Assembly: GCA_021648425.1 (NCBI GenBank)
Contig: JAKISV010000146.1
Span: forward strand, 1 to 6,731
Direction of reading: 5' to 3'
Origin: Rhizobiaceae bacterium
GTDB taxonomy: Bacteria; Pseudomonadota; Alphaproteobacteria; Rhizobiales; Rhizobiaceae
DNA: 6,731 nucleotides
The notes under the pieces are model-generated. The model worked only from the letters and a program-made list of their open reading frames with translations, ran no database searches and was not told the DNA's origin. Of the stretch, positions 1 through 5,063 are shown one piece after another. Every line of letters starts with the position of its first letter. The stretch's first letter is position 1. The position numbers and the translations under genes were made by a program.

Positions 1-151
1 ACTGGCAGGCTGGCAGGATTAATTTTCTGCCGGATTAACAAATCGTGTAGTGGTCACACCACAATGTGACTTGGAATTGAACAGGTTTGTTTCTAGGTTT
101 TGCGATAGAAATTCAAAAATGTAGGCCTTTTGGGGCCAAACGAGGTGTATT

Positions 152-928
152 TTGGATAAAAATCGCAGAATCCTGACCGGCACTATAATGCTGGCACCGA
201 TTATTGCCGTATCGGGTATGACCCTTGGTAGCGCGCAAGCCGCTGAGATATATTCACCCAAAGCTATACTGGAAGTGTTCACCAGTCAGGGCTGTTCATC
301 GTGCCCGCCCGCCGATGAATTTGTCACCAGCATCTATCGAAACAAAGATATTCTGGCACTGGCCTGGCATGTGGATTATTGGGACTATCTTGGCTGGAAG
401 GATACTTTTGCCAAGCCTGAACATGCAGTGCGGCAAAGGCGTTATTCAAAATCATTTGAAGAAAATCAGATTTATACACCCCAAGCGATCATGAACGGAA
501 GAAGCCATACGGTGGGTTCACGTTCAAACAAAATTAAGGCGGTCTTGAAGGATTATGAGCAAAACCTGCAGGGGCTTACGGTGCCAATCAATGTGAGTGT
601 GATTGACGATGCCCTTGATATCCAGATTGCCTATGGAAGTGATATTTCAAAGGCGACGCTATGGATGGTTTATTTCACTGATCAGGAAGTGGTGAAAGTT
701 GAGAAAGGCGAAAATCGCGGGAAAGATCTTACCTATTCAAATATTGTGCGCGATATTGAGTTGATAGGAATGATGGAACCTGATGGTTTAAAAATGATGC
801 TGCCGCTCAAGGATTTGTCACAGAAGGGTTATGATTCGTGTGCTTTGTTGTTGCAGCAGACATCCAAATTCGGCACGCCCGGCCCGATTATCGGGGCAAC
901 AGTAATTCGGGACTTGAAAAAATCGTGA
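152..928 (+). CDS. DUF1223 family exported thioredoxin-like protein
   Basis: The 258-residue product matches the DUF1223 pattern. A basic start and hydrophobic stretch (residues 1-30, ending SAQA before AEIY) form a Sec-type signal peptide, so the mature protein should be periplasmic. The domain begins with LEVFTSQGCSSCPPADEF, whose CxxC cysteines are C48 and C51. It continues with AWHVDYWDYLGWKDTF (71-86) and YTPQAIMNGR (108-117), and has a late cysteine in SCALLLQ, all family hallmarks. The family has a thioredoxin-like fold; a redox role is plausible, but no substrate is established. The start is TTG at 152, chosen because CGAGG at 141-145 lies 6 bases upstream and because it supplies the basic DKNRR n-region. 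The next in-frame ATG (188) would remove that region. Length is normal for the family. I am sure of the family and unsure of the function. Confidence 0.9.
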   Translation: MDKNRRILTGTIMLAPIIAVSGMTLGSAQAAEIYSPKAILEVFTSQGCSSCPPADEFVTSIYRNKDILALAWHVDYWDYLGWKDTFAKPEHAVRQRRYSKSFEENQIYTPQAIMNGRSHTVGSRSNKIKAVLKDYEQNLQGLTVPINVSVIDDALDIQIAYGSDISKATLWMVYFTDQEVVKVEKGENRGKDLTYSNIVRDIELIGMMEPDGLKMMLPLKDLSQKGYDSCALLLQQTSKFGTPGPIIGATVIRDLKKS

Positions 929-1244
929 TTGGTAGCAGCCATATTCATGGGCGGCTTCTATAGACACAAGATAATGCATATGAAATTGTGTCAATTGAAC
1001 ATTGCGCGGATCGATAAGATTATAAAGTGGTCCGGTCCATCCTACTCTGGGGGCTGGGGGGCTGAATATACCAGAGTCGAACTGAACCGGACCTTCTGAG
1101 GCAACACGCGCAATGTTCATTCCAAACAAGGTGTTGTCGGGGCAGAATTGAGGCAATATCTTGTTTATTTGTTGTGCTGTGCCTTGCTATTTCGTCCTGT
1201 CTTTTTCACAATGAAAAACAAGCGTTGAAAAAGGTCAGGTTATT
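929..1244. other. 316-bp intergenic region rich in inverted repeats
   Basis: No plausible gene is present: the minus-strand open frame crossing it (818-1156) matches no family I know and runs into the DUF1223 gene. The region carries a 7-bp stem at 963-969/986-992 (GACACAA/TTGTGTC), the large nested palindrome at 996-1119 listed separately, and an AT-rich 7-bp hairpin at 1202-1218 (TTTTTCA/TGAAAAA, CAA loop). A loose promoter-like pair, TTGAAC at 995-1000 and GATTAT at 1018-1023 (17-bp spacing), lies in the left arm of the palindrome. If real, it would drive the DUF2794 gene with a 5' UTR of about 215 nt. No U-tract terminator is visible after the DUF1223 stop. Confidence 0.6.
996..1119. repeat. 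Nested imperfect palindrome, candidate structured RNA or MITE-like element
   Basis: Three perfect stems nest within one another. The outer one is 13 bp (996-1008, TGAACATTGCGCG, with 1107-1119, CGCGCAATGTTCA). The middle one is 8 bp (1029-1036, GGTCCGGT, with 1086-1093, ACCGGACC). The inner one is 7 bp (1044-1050, ACTCTGG, with 1071-1077, CCAGAGT). They are separated by internal loops of 20/13 and 7/8 nt and capped by a 20-nt loop containing two G-runs (GGGCTGGGGGG). Either strand could fold. I could not match it to SRP RNA, tmRNA, RNase P RNA or a tRNA. The closing stem plus central bubble is loosely reminiscent of 6S RNA, but the conserved 6S sequences are not recognisable. It could also be a small palindromic element with 13-bp terminal inverted repeats; no clear target-site duplication is seen. 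Confidence 0.6.
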
Positions 1245-1640
1245 GTGAGCGTGCAAGCTGAAGATTTGCGAAAAAAAGACGGCAGCGCACGCATTGTCTA
1301 TCTGGAAAAACCCAACAACAAAAAATCCCCCGATAAATATTCTACTGTTGCTTTTGACCGCAAGGAACTAAATCAACTGCTCAGGGTGTATGGCTTCAAA
1401 GTGGCAAAAGGCGAGTGGCGGGACTATGCCATTGACATGCTGAGGGAGCGGGCAGTTTTTTCAGTATTCAGGCGTACCAGTGAAGTGCCGCTTTATACGA
1501 TTGAGAAAAATCCGAAGCTGGCACGTAAACAAGGCGCTTTCAGTGTTGTTAATGCCAGCGGTCATATCCTGAAACGCGGACACGAATTGCAGCAGGTGTT
1601 GAAGGTGTTTGAAAAAAAACCGAAACTGATTTGCGTGTAA
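1245..1640 (+). CDS. DUF2794 family protein
   Basis: The 131-residue cytosolic-looking protein matches the DUF2794 family, which as far as I recall is confined to Alphaproteobacteria and has no assigned function. The family core runs from about residue 35 to 125: VAFDRKELNQLL, then YGFKVAKGEWRDYAIDML (49-66), RAVFSVFRRTSEVPLY (69-84), IEKNPKLARKQGAFSVV (86-102) and HILKRGHELQQVLKVF (107-122). The first 30 residues are charged and poorly conserved in type. There is no signal peptide or membrane segment, and the protein is rich in Lys/Arg. The start is GTG at 1245, with AGG at 1237-1239 spaced 5 bases upstream; a second in-frame GTG at 1251 is less well placed. It ends 20 bp from the convergent acetyltransferase gene. 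Confidence 0.88.
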   Translation: MSVQAEDLRKKDGSARIVYLEKPNNKKSPDKYSTVAFDRKELNQLLRVYGFKVAKGEWRDYAIDMLRERAVFSVFRRTSEVPLYTIEKNPKLARKQGAFSVVNASGHILKRGHELQQVLKVFEKKPKLICV

Positions 1641-1660
1641 AAAACTAATTTTGAGATTTG

Positions 1661-2209
1661 CTATTCTTTGTCAGGAGGGGTGCCACTGCCCGGCCCCAAT
1701 GAACGTTGCATCAAAACTGAATCAAGCCACACGCCGTGTTTTCTGCCAACAGATTTCAGGGTGCCCGCATGAATAAATCCGGATTTTTTGTGCAGCCGAA
1801 TTGAGCCTTCATTGGCGTTGTCACCAATGACTGCCACCATTTGCCGAAAATTTTTGTCCGTGCAGGTCTTGATCAATTGCTCGAGGAACAATGTGCCGAT
1901 GCCACGGCCATGGTATGCGGGGTCAATATAGACGGTGTTTTCCACGGTCCACTTGTAGCCAATACGGTTGTGGAACGGGCCAGCATAGGCGTAACCGATC
2001 ACTTTATCGCCCAGGCGCGCTACCAGATAGGGGAACTGGTTATCGAGAAGGGATTGATAACGCCGACGCATTTCATTCTCATCGGGGGCGTCCCACTCAA
2101 AACTCGCTTTGCCATTCAATACCGCATCAGCATAAATACGCGTGATTGCCGGTATGTCTTCAAGGCGGGCATTATCGATAACGGGCGTTGCAGGTTTTTG
2201 GCTGGTCAT
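1661..2209 (-). CDS. GNAT N-acetyltransferase, phosphinothricin/methionine-sulfoximine (PAT/MnaT) type
   Basis: The 182-residue protein is a GCN5-related acetyltransferase that transfers acetyl from acetyl-CoA to a small amine. Its best match is the PAT/YncA (MnaT) subgroup, whose known substrates are phosphinothricin, methionine sulfoximine and related amino-acid analogues. Visible features are GKASFEWDAPDENEMRRR (33-50), the strand WTVENTVYIDP (87-97) with E90 at the position of the proposed catalytic Glu of PAT enzymes, and the acetyl-CoA pyrophosphate loop HGRGIG (100-105). The C-terminal signature follows: GSIRLHKKSGF (135-145) and VGRKHGVWLDSVLMQ (154-168). The last dozen residues (GPGSGTPPDKE) are a flexible tail. 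The ATG at 2209 has no evident Shine-Dalgarno and lies only 36 nt beyond the terminator U-tract of the upstream gene. The natural substrate cannot be read from the sequence; acting on one of the herbicide-like compounds is not implied. Confidence 0.88.
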   Translation of the reverse strand: MTSQKPATPVIDNARLEDIPAITRIYADAVLNGKASFEWDAPDENEMRRRYQSLLDNQFPYLVARLGDKVIGYAYAGPFHNRIGYKWTVENTVYIDPAYHGRGIGTLFLEQLIKTCTDKNFRQMVAVIGDNANEGSIRLHKKSGFIHAGTLKSVGRKHGVWLDSVLMQRSLGPGSGTPPDKE

Positions 2210-2245
2210 GGTCTATATTTGAACCAGAGGATAAATTTTCGCAAC

Positions 2246-2281
2246 AAAAAACGGCACTCACCAGATGGGGGAGTGCCGTTT
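2246..2281 (-). terminator. Rho-independent terminator after the Bax inhibitor-1 gene
   Basis: An 11-bp perfect stem (2249-2259 AAACGGCACTC with 2271-2281 GAGTGCCGTTT) closes an 11-nt loop. Read on the minus strand it ends in a run of six T (2246-2251). It begins 26 bp past the stop of the membrane-protein gene and is a classic intrinsic terminator for it. In the plus direction the following TTTGATTTT is weaker, so limited bidirectional action is possible. Confidence 0.88.
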
Positions 2282-2306
2282 GATTTTGGTATTGCTACCG
2301 GTAGGC

Positions 2307-3044
2307 TTAGTTACGGTTGCCAAACAGGTTGAGCAACATCATGAACATATTGATGAAGTTCAGGTAGAGTGACAAGGCGCCCATAATGGTCGCTTTACCC
2401 ATGGCAACCGTATTGCCTGCAACATGGTCATATTGCAGTTTCAGGCGCTGGGTATCGTAAGCTGTAAGACCGGCAAAGATCAGAACGCCAATTACCGAGA
2501 TGGCAAACTGCATTGCTGAAGATTGCATGTACAGGTTGACGAGCATTGCAATGATCAGGCCAAACAGACCCATCATCAGGAAGGAGCCCATTCCGGTAAG
2601 ATTGCGCTGGGTTGTATAACCATAAAGGCTAAGAGAACCGAATGCAGCGGCAGTAATGAAAAATACCTGCACAACGCTTGCGGATGTGTAAACCATGAAA
2701 ATCCATGACATCGACATGCCCATGATACCGGCAAATGCCCAGAATACCAGTTGTGTGGTAGCCAGGCTCAATTTGTTAATGCCGAATGACAGCACCAAAA
2801 CAAAAGCCAGTGGTGAGAACATGATTACATAACGCAGCGGGCTGGCGTAAATTGCATTGGCGAAAGCCGGGTTGCTGGCAGCAAACCAGGCGGTTGCCAG
2901 TGCGGCGACGCCGGTGAAAGCCAGTGCCAGAGCCATGTAGTTGTAAATGCCCAGCATATAGGAGCGCAGACCCTGGTCATATTCAGCAGTCGATTGAGCT
3001 GCTGTGTTGCCAAAGCGGGCCTGTGGTTCGCGATAGTCCGCCAT
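2307..3044 (-). CDS. ybhL: Bax inhibitor-1 / YbhL family integral membrane protein
   Basis: The 245-residue, seven-helix inner-membrane protein belongs to the Bax inhibitor-1/TMBIM family. Helices lie roughly at 33-56, 72-90, 97-119, 122-142, 152-172, 178-197 and 220-241, after a soluble N-terminus of about 28 residues. Family marks include AGLTAYDTQRLK (191-202, D197), GALSLYL (222-228) and the terminal FGNRN. The characterised bacterial member BsYetJ is a pH-sensitive calcium leak channel gated by two Asp residues. Here the first is D197, but the position I would align to the second reads Asn (LYLNFIN, N229, codon AAC). The start is ATG at 3044, because AGAGG sits 7 bases upstream; an earlier in-frame ATG at 3086 lies inside the leader RNA and is rejected. 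The gene has its own predicted promoter, leader and terminator. The cellular role in Alphaproteobacteria is not established. Confidence 0.93.
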   Translation of the reverse strand: MADYREPQARFGNTAAQSTAEYDQGLRSYMLGIYNYMALALAFTGVAALATAWFAASNPAFANAIYASPLRYVIMFSPLAFVLVLSFGINKLSLATTQLVFWAFAGIMGMSMSWIFMVYTSASVVQVFFITAAAFGSLSLYGYTTQRNLTGMGSFLMMGLFGLIIAMLVNLYMQSSAMQFAISVIGVLIFAGLTAYDTQRLKLQYDHVAGNTVAMGKATIMGALSLYLNFINMFMMLLNLFGNRN

Positions 3045-3082
3045 AGTGAAACCTCTTTCGGTTGGTAATTGTGCGTATTGTA

Positions 3083-3129
3083 GCACGCGTAATAAATCCG
3101 GCGTTGCCCGTACGGCAACACCACGCTCC
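3083..3129 (-). ncRNA. ybhL-type leader RNA motif (5' UTR element)
   Basis: On the minus strand, 38 nt upstream of the ATG, a 9-bp hairpin with one G-U pair (GGTGTTGCC, loop GTACG, GGCAACGCC) is followed by the linker GGATTTATT. A second short pairing, GCGT (3123-3126) with ACGC (3087-3090), closes around it. A conserved cis-element called the ybhL motif was described computationally ahead of ybhL genes in Alphaproteobacteria. Position, size and general look fit that element, and the gene downstream is the expected family. The match to the published consensus is from memory, not an alignment. No ligand is known for it, and there is no obvious terminator or RBS-sequestering alternative fold. 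Confidence 0.65.
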
Positions 3130-3130
3130 T

Positions 3131-3159
3131 AATATGTGATCAAATCATGGAAAAAACAA
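3131..3159 (-). promoter_or_regulatory. Predicted sigma-70 type promoter for ybhL
   Basis: On the minus strand, TTGTTT (3154-3159) and CATATT (3131-3136) are separated by exactly 17 bp; each matches its consensus hexamer at four of six positions. Transcription would begin about 7 nt downstream, at or beside the first base of the leader RNA (near 3129). That agreement with the independently found RNA element is the main support. Confidence 0.45.
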
Positions 3160-3248
3160 GGCCTTAGCTGCGGTATTTATCAGCAATTTTGGCATATAGA
3201 TAACTTAGGCGTTATATTTGGGGGATATGATTAACAATATTCTAACGG

Positions 3249-3719
3249 CTAAGGCGCAGCTATGCGGTCCAGGGTTCCAGCTGCGGCCTGCTCAATCATT
3301 TTATAAGCGATTTCAAAGCCTTGCTGGCCACCATAATAAGGGTCGGGTATTTCCTGGTCGCCCATACCGGCCCAGGCGGTAAACAGAGAAATTTGCGCGG
3401 AGCCATTTTCATGATTGGCGGCACGGATGTTGGAAATGTTTGCATTATCCATTGCCAGTATCAAATCAAAGTCGAAAAAATCTGCAGCTACAAGTTGGCG
3501 GCAGACCTGGTTTGAAATGTCTACATCATGCATTGCTGCATTCTCAATTGTACGCTCATCGGGCGCGCTGCCGATGTGCCAGTTGGAAGTGCCTGCAGAA
3601 TCAATGGTAAGCTGGTTTGCCATGCCACGTTTTTCTGCCTCATGGCGCAATACACCTTCGGCCAGAGGTGAGCGGCAGATATTTCCAAGGCAGATGAACA
3701 GAATTGATGATGGGGTCAT
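3249..3719 (-). CDS. Low-molecular-weight protein tyrosine phosphatase
   Basis: The 156-residue cytoplasmic enzyme hydrolyses phosphotyrosine through a cysteinyl-phosphate intermediate. The P-loop lies at the N-terminus as in all LMW-PTPs: ILFICLGNICRSP, with nucleophile C10 and phosphate-binding R16-S17. The general acid is D126 in DPYYGG (126-131). IDSAGTSNWHIG (39-50) and FDLILAMDNANISNI (84-98) are further family blocks. Length is standard. It is more like the free-standing cytosolic type than a capsule-operon Wzb enzyme, because no tyrosine kinase or polysaccharide gene is nearby. The ATG at 3719 has no visible Shine-Dalgarno, and I found no better start. The gene is divergent from the YkvA gene across 63 bp; no terminator is evident after its stop. 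The substrate is unknown. Confidence 0.95.
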   Translation of the reverse strand: MTPSSILFICLGNICRSPLAEGVLRHEAEKRGMANQLTIDSAGTSNWHIGSAPDERTIENAAMHDVDISNQVCRQLVAADFFDFDLILAMDNANISNIRAANHENGSAQISLFTAWAGMGDQEIPDPYYGGQQGFEIAYKMIEQAAAGTLDRIAAP

Positions 3720-3782
3720 GATTGAGGTATGATTACTTGATATCGTTTAAGGTCAGACCCACATTGTATATTGGAGGGAACG

Positions 3783-4148
3783 ATGAATAAAGTATTATAT
3801 GGCGAAATTCTGATGCCCGGCAGCGATGAAGAGCAGGCTGACCAGGAACAAAACGTACAGCAGGGTTTTTGGCGCACGGTGAAAAAGGCTGCCGGGCGCA
3901 TTCCGTTTATGGAAGATGTGGTGGCTGGTTATTATTGCATGCTGGACCCTGACACCTCAGCCAAAGCAAGAGGCATATTGCTGGCAGCACTCGCCTATTT
4001 TGTTTTGCCGCTGGATATTGTACCGGATTTTATTGCCGGGTTTGGATTTACAGATGATATTGCCGTATTGACTGCAGCGCTTGGCGCGGTAAAAACCTCT
4101 ATGCAGGAACGGCATTATATTGCCGCCAGAAAATCATTGAAGGCATAA
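3783..4148 (+). CDS. YkvA family (DUF1232) membrane-associated protein
   Basis: The 121-residue protein carries the DUF1232/YkvA core at about residues 60-100. A hydrophobic helix, ILLAALAYFVLPLDIVP (65-81), is followed by DFIAGFGFTDDIAVL (82-96). The LPLDIVPD and GFTDD segments are the family signature. The acidic N-terminal 25 residues and KxxGRIPFMEDVVAGYYCM (35-53) precede it. The function of the family is unknown; one membrane-inserted segment is likely. The start is ATG at 3783, chosen because of a strong GGAGG (3773-3777) spaced 5 bases away; an upstream TTG at 3771 would overlap that site and is rejected. The RNA methyltransferase begins 9 bp after the stop, so the two are probably co-transcribed. 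Confidence 0.92.
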   Translation: MNKVLYGEILMPGSDEEQADQEQNVQQGFWRTVKKAAGRIPFMEDVVAGYYCMLDPDTSAKARGILLAALAYFVLPLDIVPDFIAGFGFTDDIAVLTAALGAVKTSMQERHYIAARKSLKA

Positions 4149-4157
4149 TCCGGTTAA

Positions 4158-4733
4158 ATGGCAATACGAGGTTATTATGGAATTGGCGTTGAGGGCATTT
4201 CCAAACGCATGAATTTTGGCAATCTGGCCCGTTCTGCCCACGGATTTGGTGCCAGTTTTATTTTTACCGTGGCTGCAGCCGAGACAATTGGCACCCCCCA
4301 ATCTGATACAACGCGTTCCCAGGACCATTTACCCTGGTATTCATGGAGCGGTGTTGAAGAAATGCATCTGCCCGATGAATGTCGTCTGGTGGGCGTTGAA
4401 CTGACCGAAGATGCAATTGATCTGCCCAGTTTTCGCCACCCTTCACGGGCCGCATATGTGCTGGGGCCGGAAGGTGGATCGCTGTCACCGGCAATGGTTG
4501 AATCCTGCGAATTTGTTGTCAAAATACCGATGCGTTTTTGCATCAATGTTGCGATGGCTGGTGCGGTAGTGATGTATGATCGCATGCGATGTCTGGGCAG
4601 GTTTGCTGAGCGCCCGGTAAGAGCAGGCGGTCCAATAGAGCCTTTGAAGCCTCATATTCATGGCAAACCGGTTTATTCCGGCGGTAAGCGAGTGGGCAAT
4701 CGGCGTGGACGCGGGCGCGGGCGGCGAAATTAA
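4158..4733 (+). CDS. TrmH/SpoU-family (SPOUT) RNA methyltransferase
   Basis: The 191-residue protein shows the three knotted-fold SPOUT motifs of 2'-O-ribose methyltransferases. Motif 1 is NFGNLARSAHGFGA (19-32), with N19 and R25 at the catalytic Asn/Arg positions of TrmH. Motif 2, the S-adenosylmethionine loop, is YVLGPEGGSLS (100-110). Motif 3 is IPMRFCINVAMAGAVVMYD (123-141). The Ser before the motif 3 Asn in TrmH is Cys here (CIN); I recall the same wording in alphaproteobacterial relatives. After about residue 150 there is a Pro/Gly/Arg-rich tail ending VGNRRGRGRGRRN, probably disordered and RNA-contacting. The target (tRNA or rRNA position) cannot be assigned. ATG 4158 is the first in-frame start, with no clear Shine-Dalgarno, and it follows the YkvA gene by 9 bp, consistent with translational coupling. 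Confidence 0.9.
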   Translation: MAIRGYYGIGVEGISKRMNFGNLARSAHGFGASFIFTVAAAETIGTPQSDTTRSQDHLPWYSWSGVEEMHLPDECRLVGVELTEDAIDLPSFRHPSRAAYVLGPEGGSLSPAMVESCEFVVKIPMRFCINVAMAGAVVMYDRMRCLGRFAERPVRAGGPIEPLKPHIHGKPVYSGGKRVGNRRGRGRGRRN

Positions 4734-4961
4734 TAGCGATATGTCGGAAATGTCATTTTGATTGTCAAAATCCTGCCCGAATCTTGTTGGATTTATCCTT
4801 TGGTGCCTATCAATGACGAATAATCGGTACACTTTAATTCGGCGGGTTCACTAATTTTTCAGAATGGTTTTCCTCAAAATAAACATTTTTTTATAAAATT
4901 GTTCATGTTTTGGTAAGCATCGTTAAAGCATGGTTACATGGCAAATATTACGATTCGATGC

Positions 4962-4982
4962 AGACAGATTTTTTATCTGTCT
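4962..4982 (+). repeat. Hairpin 1 ahead of the IalB-family gene
   Basis: A perfect 8-bp stem, AGACAGAT/ATCTGTCT, surrounds a loop of five T. It is not followed by a T-run on the plus strand, so it does not look like an intrinsic terminator. It lies 81 bp before the ATG and could be in the 5' UTR or act as a DNA operator. Confidence 0.6.
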
Positions 4983-5000
4983 ATTGAACAGCAATCAGGA

Positions 5001-5031
5001 TGATTGTCCGTAAAAACTGTACGGACAATCA
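5001..5031 (+). repeat. Hairpin 2 in the probable 5' UTR of the IalB-family gene
   Basis: A perfect 12-bp stem (5001-5012 TGATTGTCCGTA with 5020-5031 TACGGACAATCA) closes a 7-nt loop, AAAACTG. It is followed by A's rather than T's on the plus strand, and on the minus strand the T-run precedes the stem, so neither direction gives a standard terminator. It ends 32 nt before the start codon. An mRNA-stabilising hairpin or a protein-binding operator are both possible. Confidence 0.7.
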
Positions 5032-5063
5032 AAAAATCGGCAAAATATCAAGAAGATAAGCTT

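Larger units (their letters stand above)
4734..5063. other. 330-bp AT-rich intergenic region upstream of the IalB-family gene
   Basis: No gene is supported here. A 7-bp hairpin with a 3-nt loop (4755-4761 ATTTTGA with 4765-4771 TCAAAAT) lies just after the methyltransferase stop, but lacks a U-tract. Positions 4850-4910 are strongly AT-rich, as expected upstream of a promoter, and include the palindrome TTTTATAAAA. A CtrA-like sequence, TTAA-N7-TTAC, is at 4923-4937. Two perfect hairpins at 4962-4982 and 5001-5031 precede the ribosome binding site. Several weak -35/-10 pairs are possible between 4899 and 4951, and I cannot choose among them. Confidence 0.6.

Noticed and set aside
1..38. Possible 3' end of an upstream plus-strand gene (short open frames ending at TAA 20-22 or 36-38)
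   Set aside because: Too few codons remain to recognise any protein, so I cannot say a gene ends here.
53..70. 6-bp inverted repeat GTCACA/TGTGAC upstream of the DUF1223 gene
   Set aside because: It is short, has no following T-run to make it a terminator, and is not clearly tied to a promoter.
996..1119. 6S RNA, SRP RNA, tmRNA or tRNA as the identity of the nested palindrome
   Set aside because: The GGAAG/GCAGCC features of SRP RNA, conserved 6S bubble sequences, tmRNA acceptor and CCA, and cloverleaf arms are all missing in either orientation.
818..1156. Open minus-strand frame of 112 codons across the DUF1223/DUF2794 gap
   Set aside because: It has no recognisable family, overlaps the end of a well-supported gene on the other strand, and passes through the palindrome; it is probably a chance open frame.
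2295..2304. 10-bp palindrome CTACCGGTAG just after the ybhL stop
   Set aside because: A single short palindrome next to a much stronger terminator; no function is supportable.
1841..2332. Plus-strand frame of 163 codons opposite the acetyltransferase gene
   Set aside because: It is a mirror frame of a strongly supported GNAT protein and also crosses the terminator.
3161..3255. 8-bp inverted repeat GCCTTAGC / GCTAAGGC flanking the phosphatase-ybhL gap
   Set aside because: The arms are about 79 bp apart and one lies at the stop codon of the phosphatase gene; chance is likely and there is no element between them.
3737..3772. TTGATA ... TATATT as a promoter for the YkvA gene
   Set aside because: The spacing is well over 20 bp and the -10 would overlap the ribosome binding site.
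4175..4585. Minus-strand frame of 136 codons opposite the RNA methyltransferase
   Set aside because: The plus-strand protein has all three SPOUT motifs; the opposite frame has no domain or start signal.
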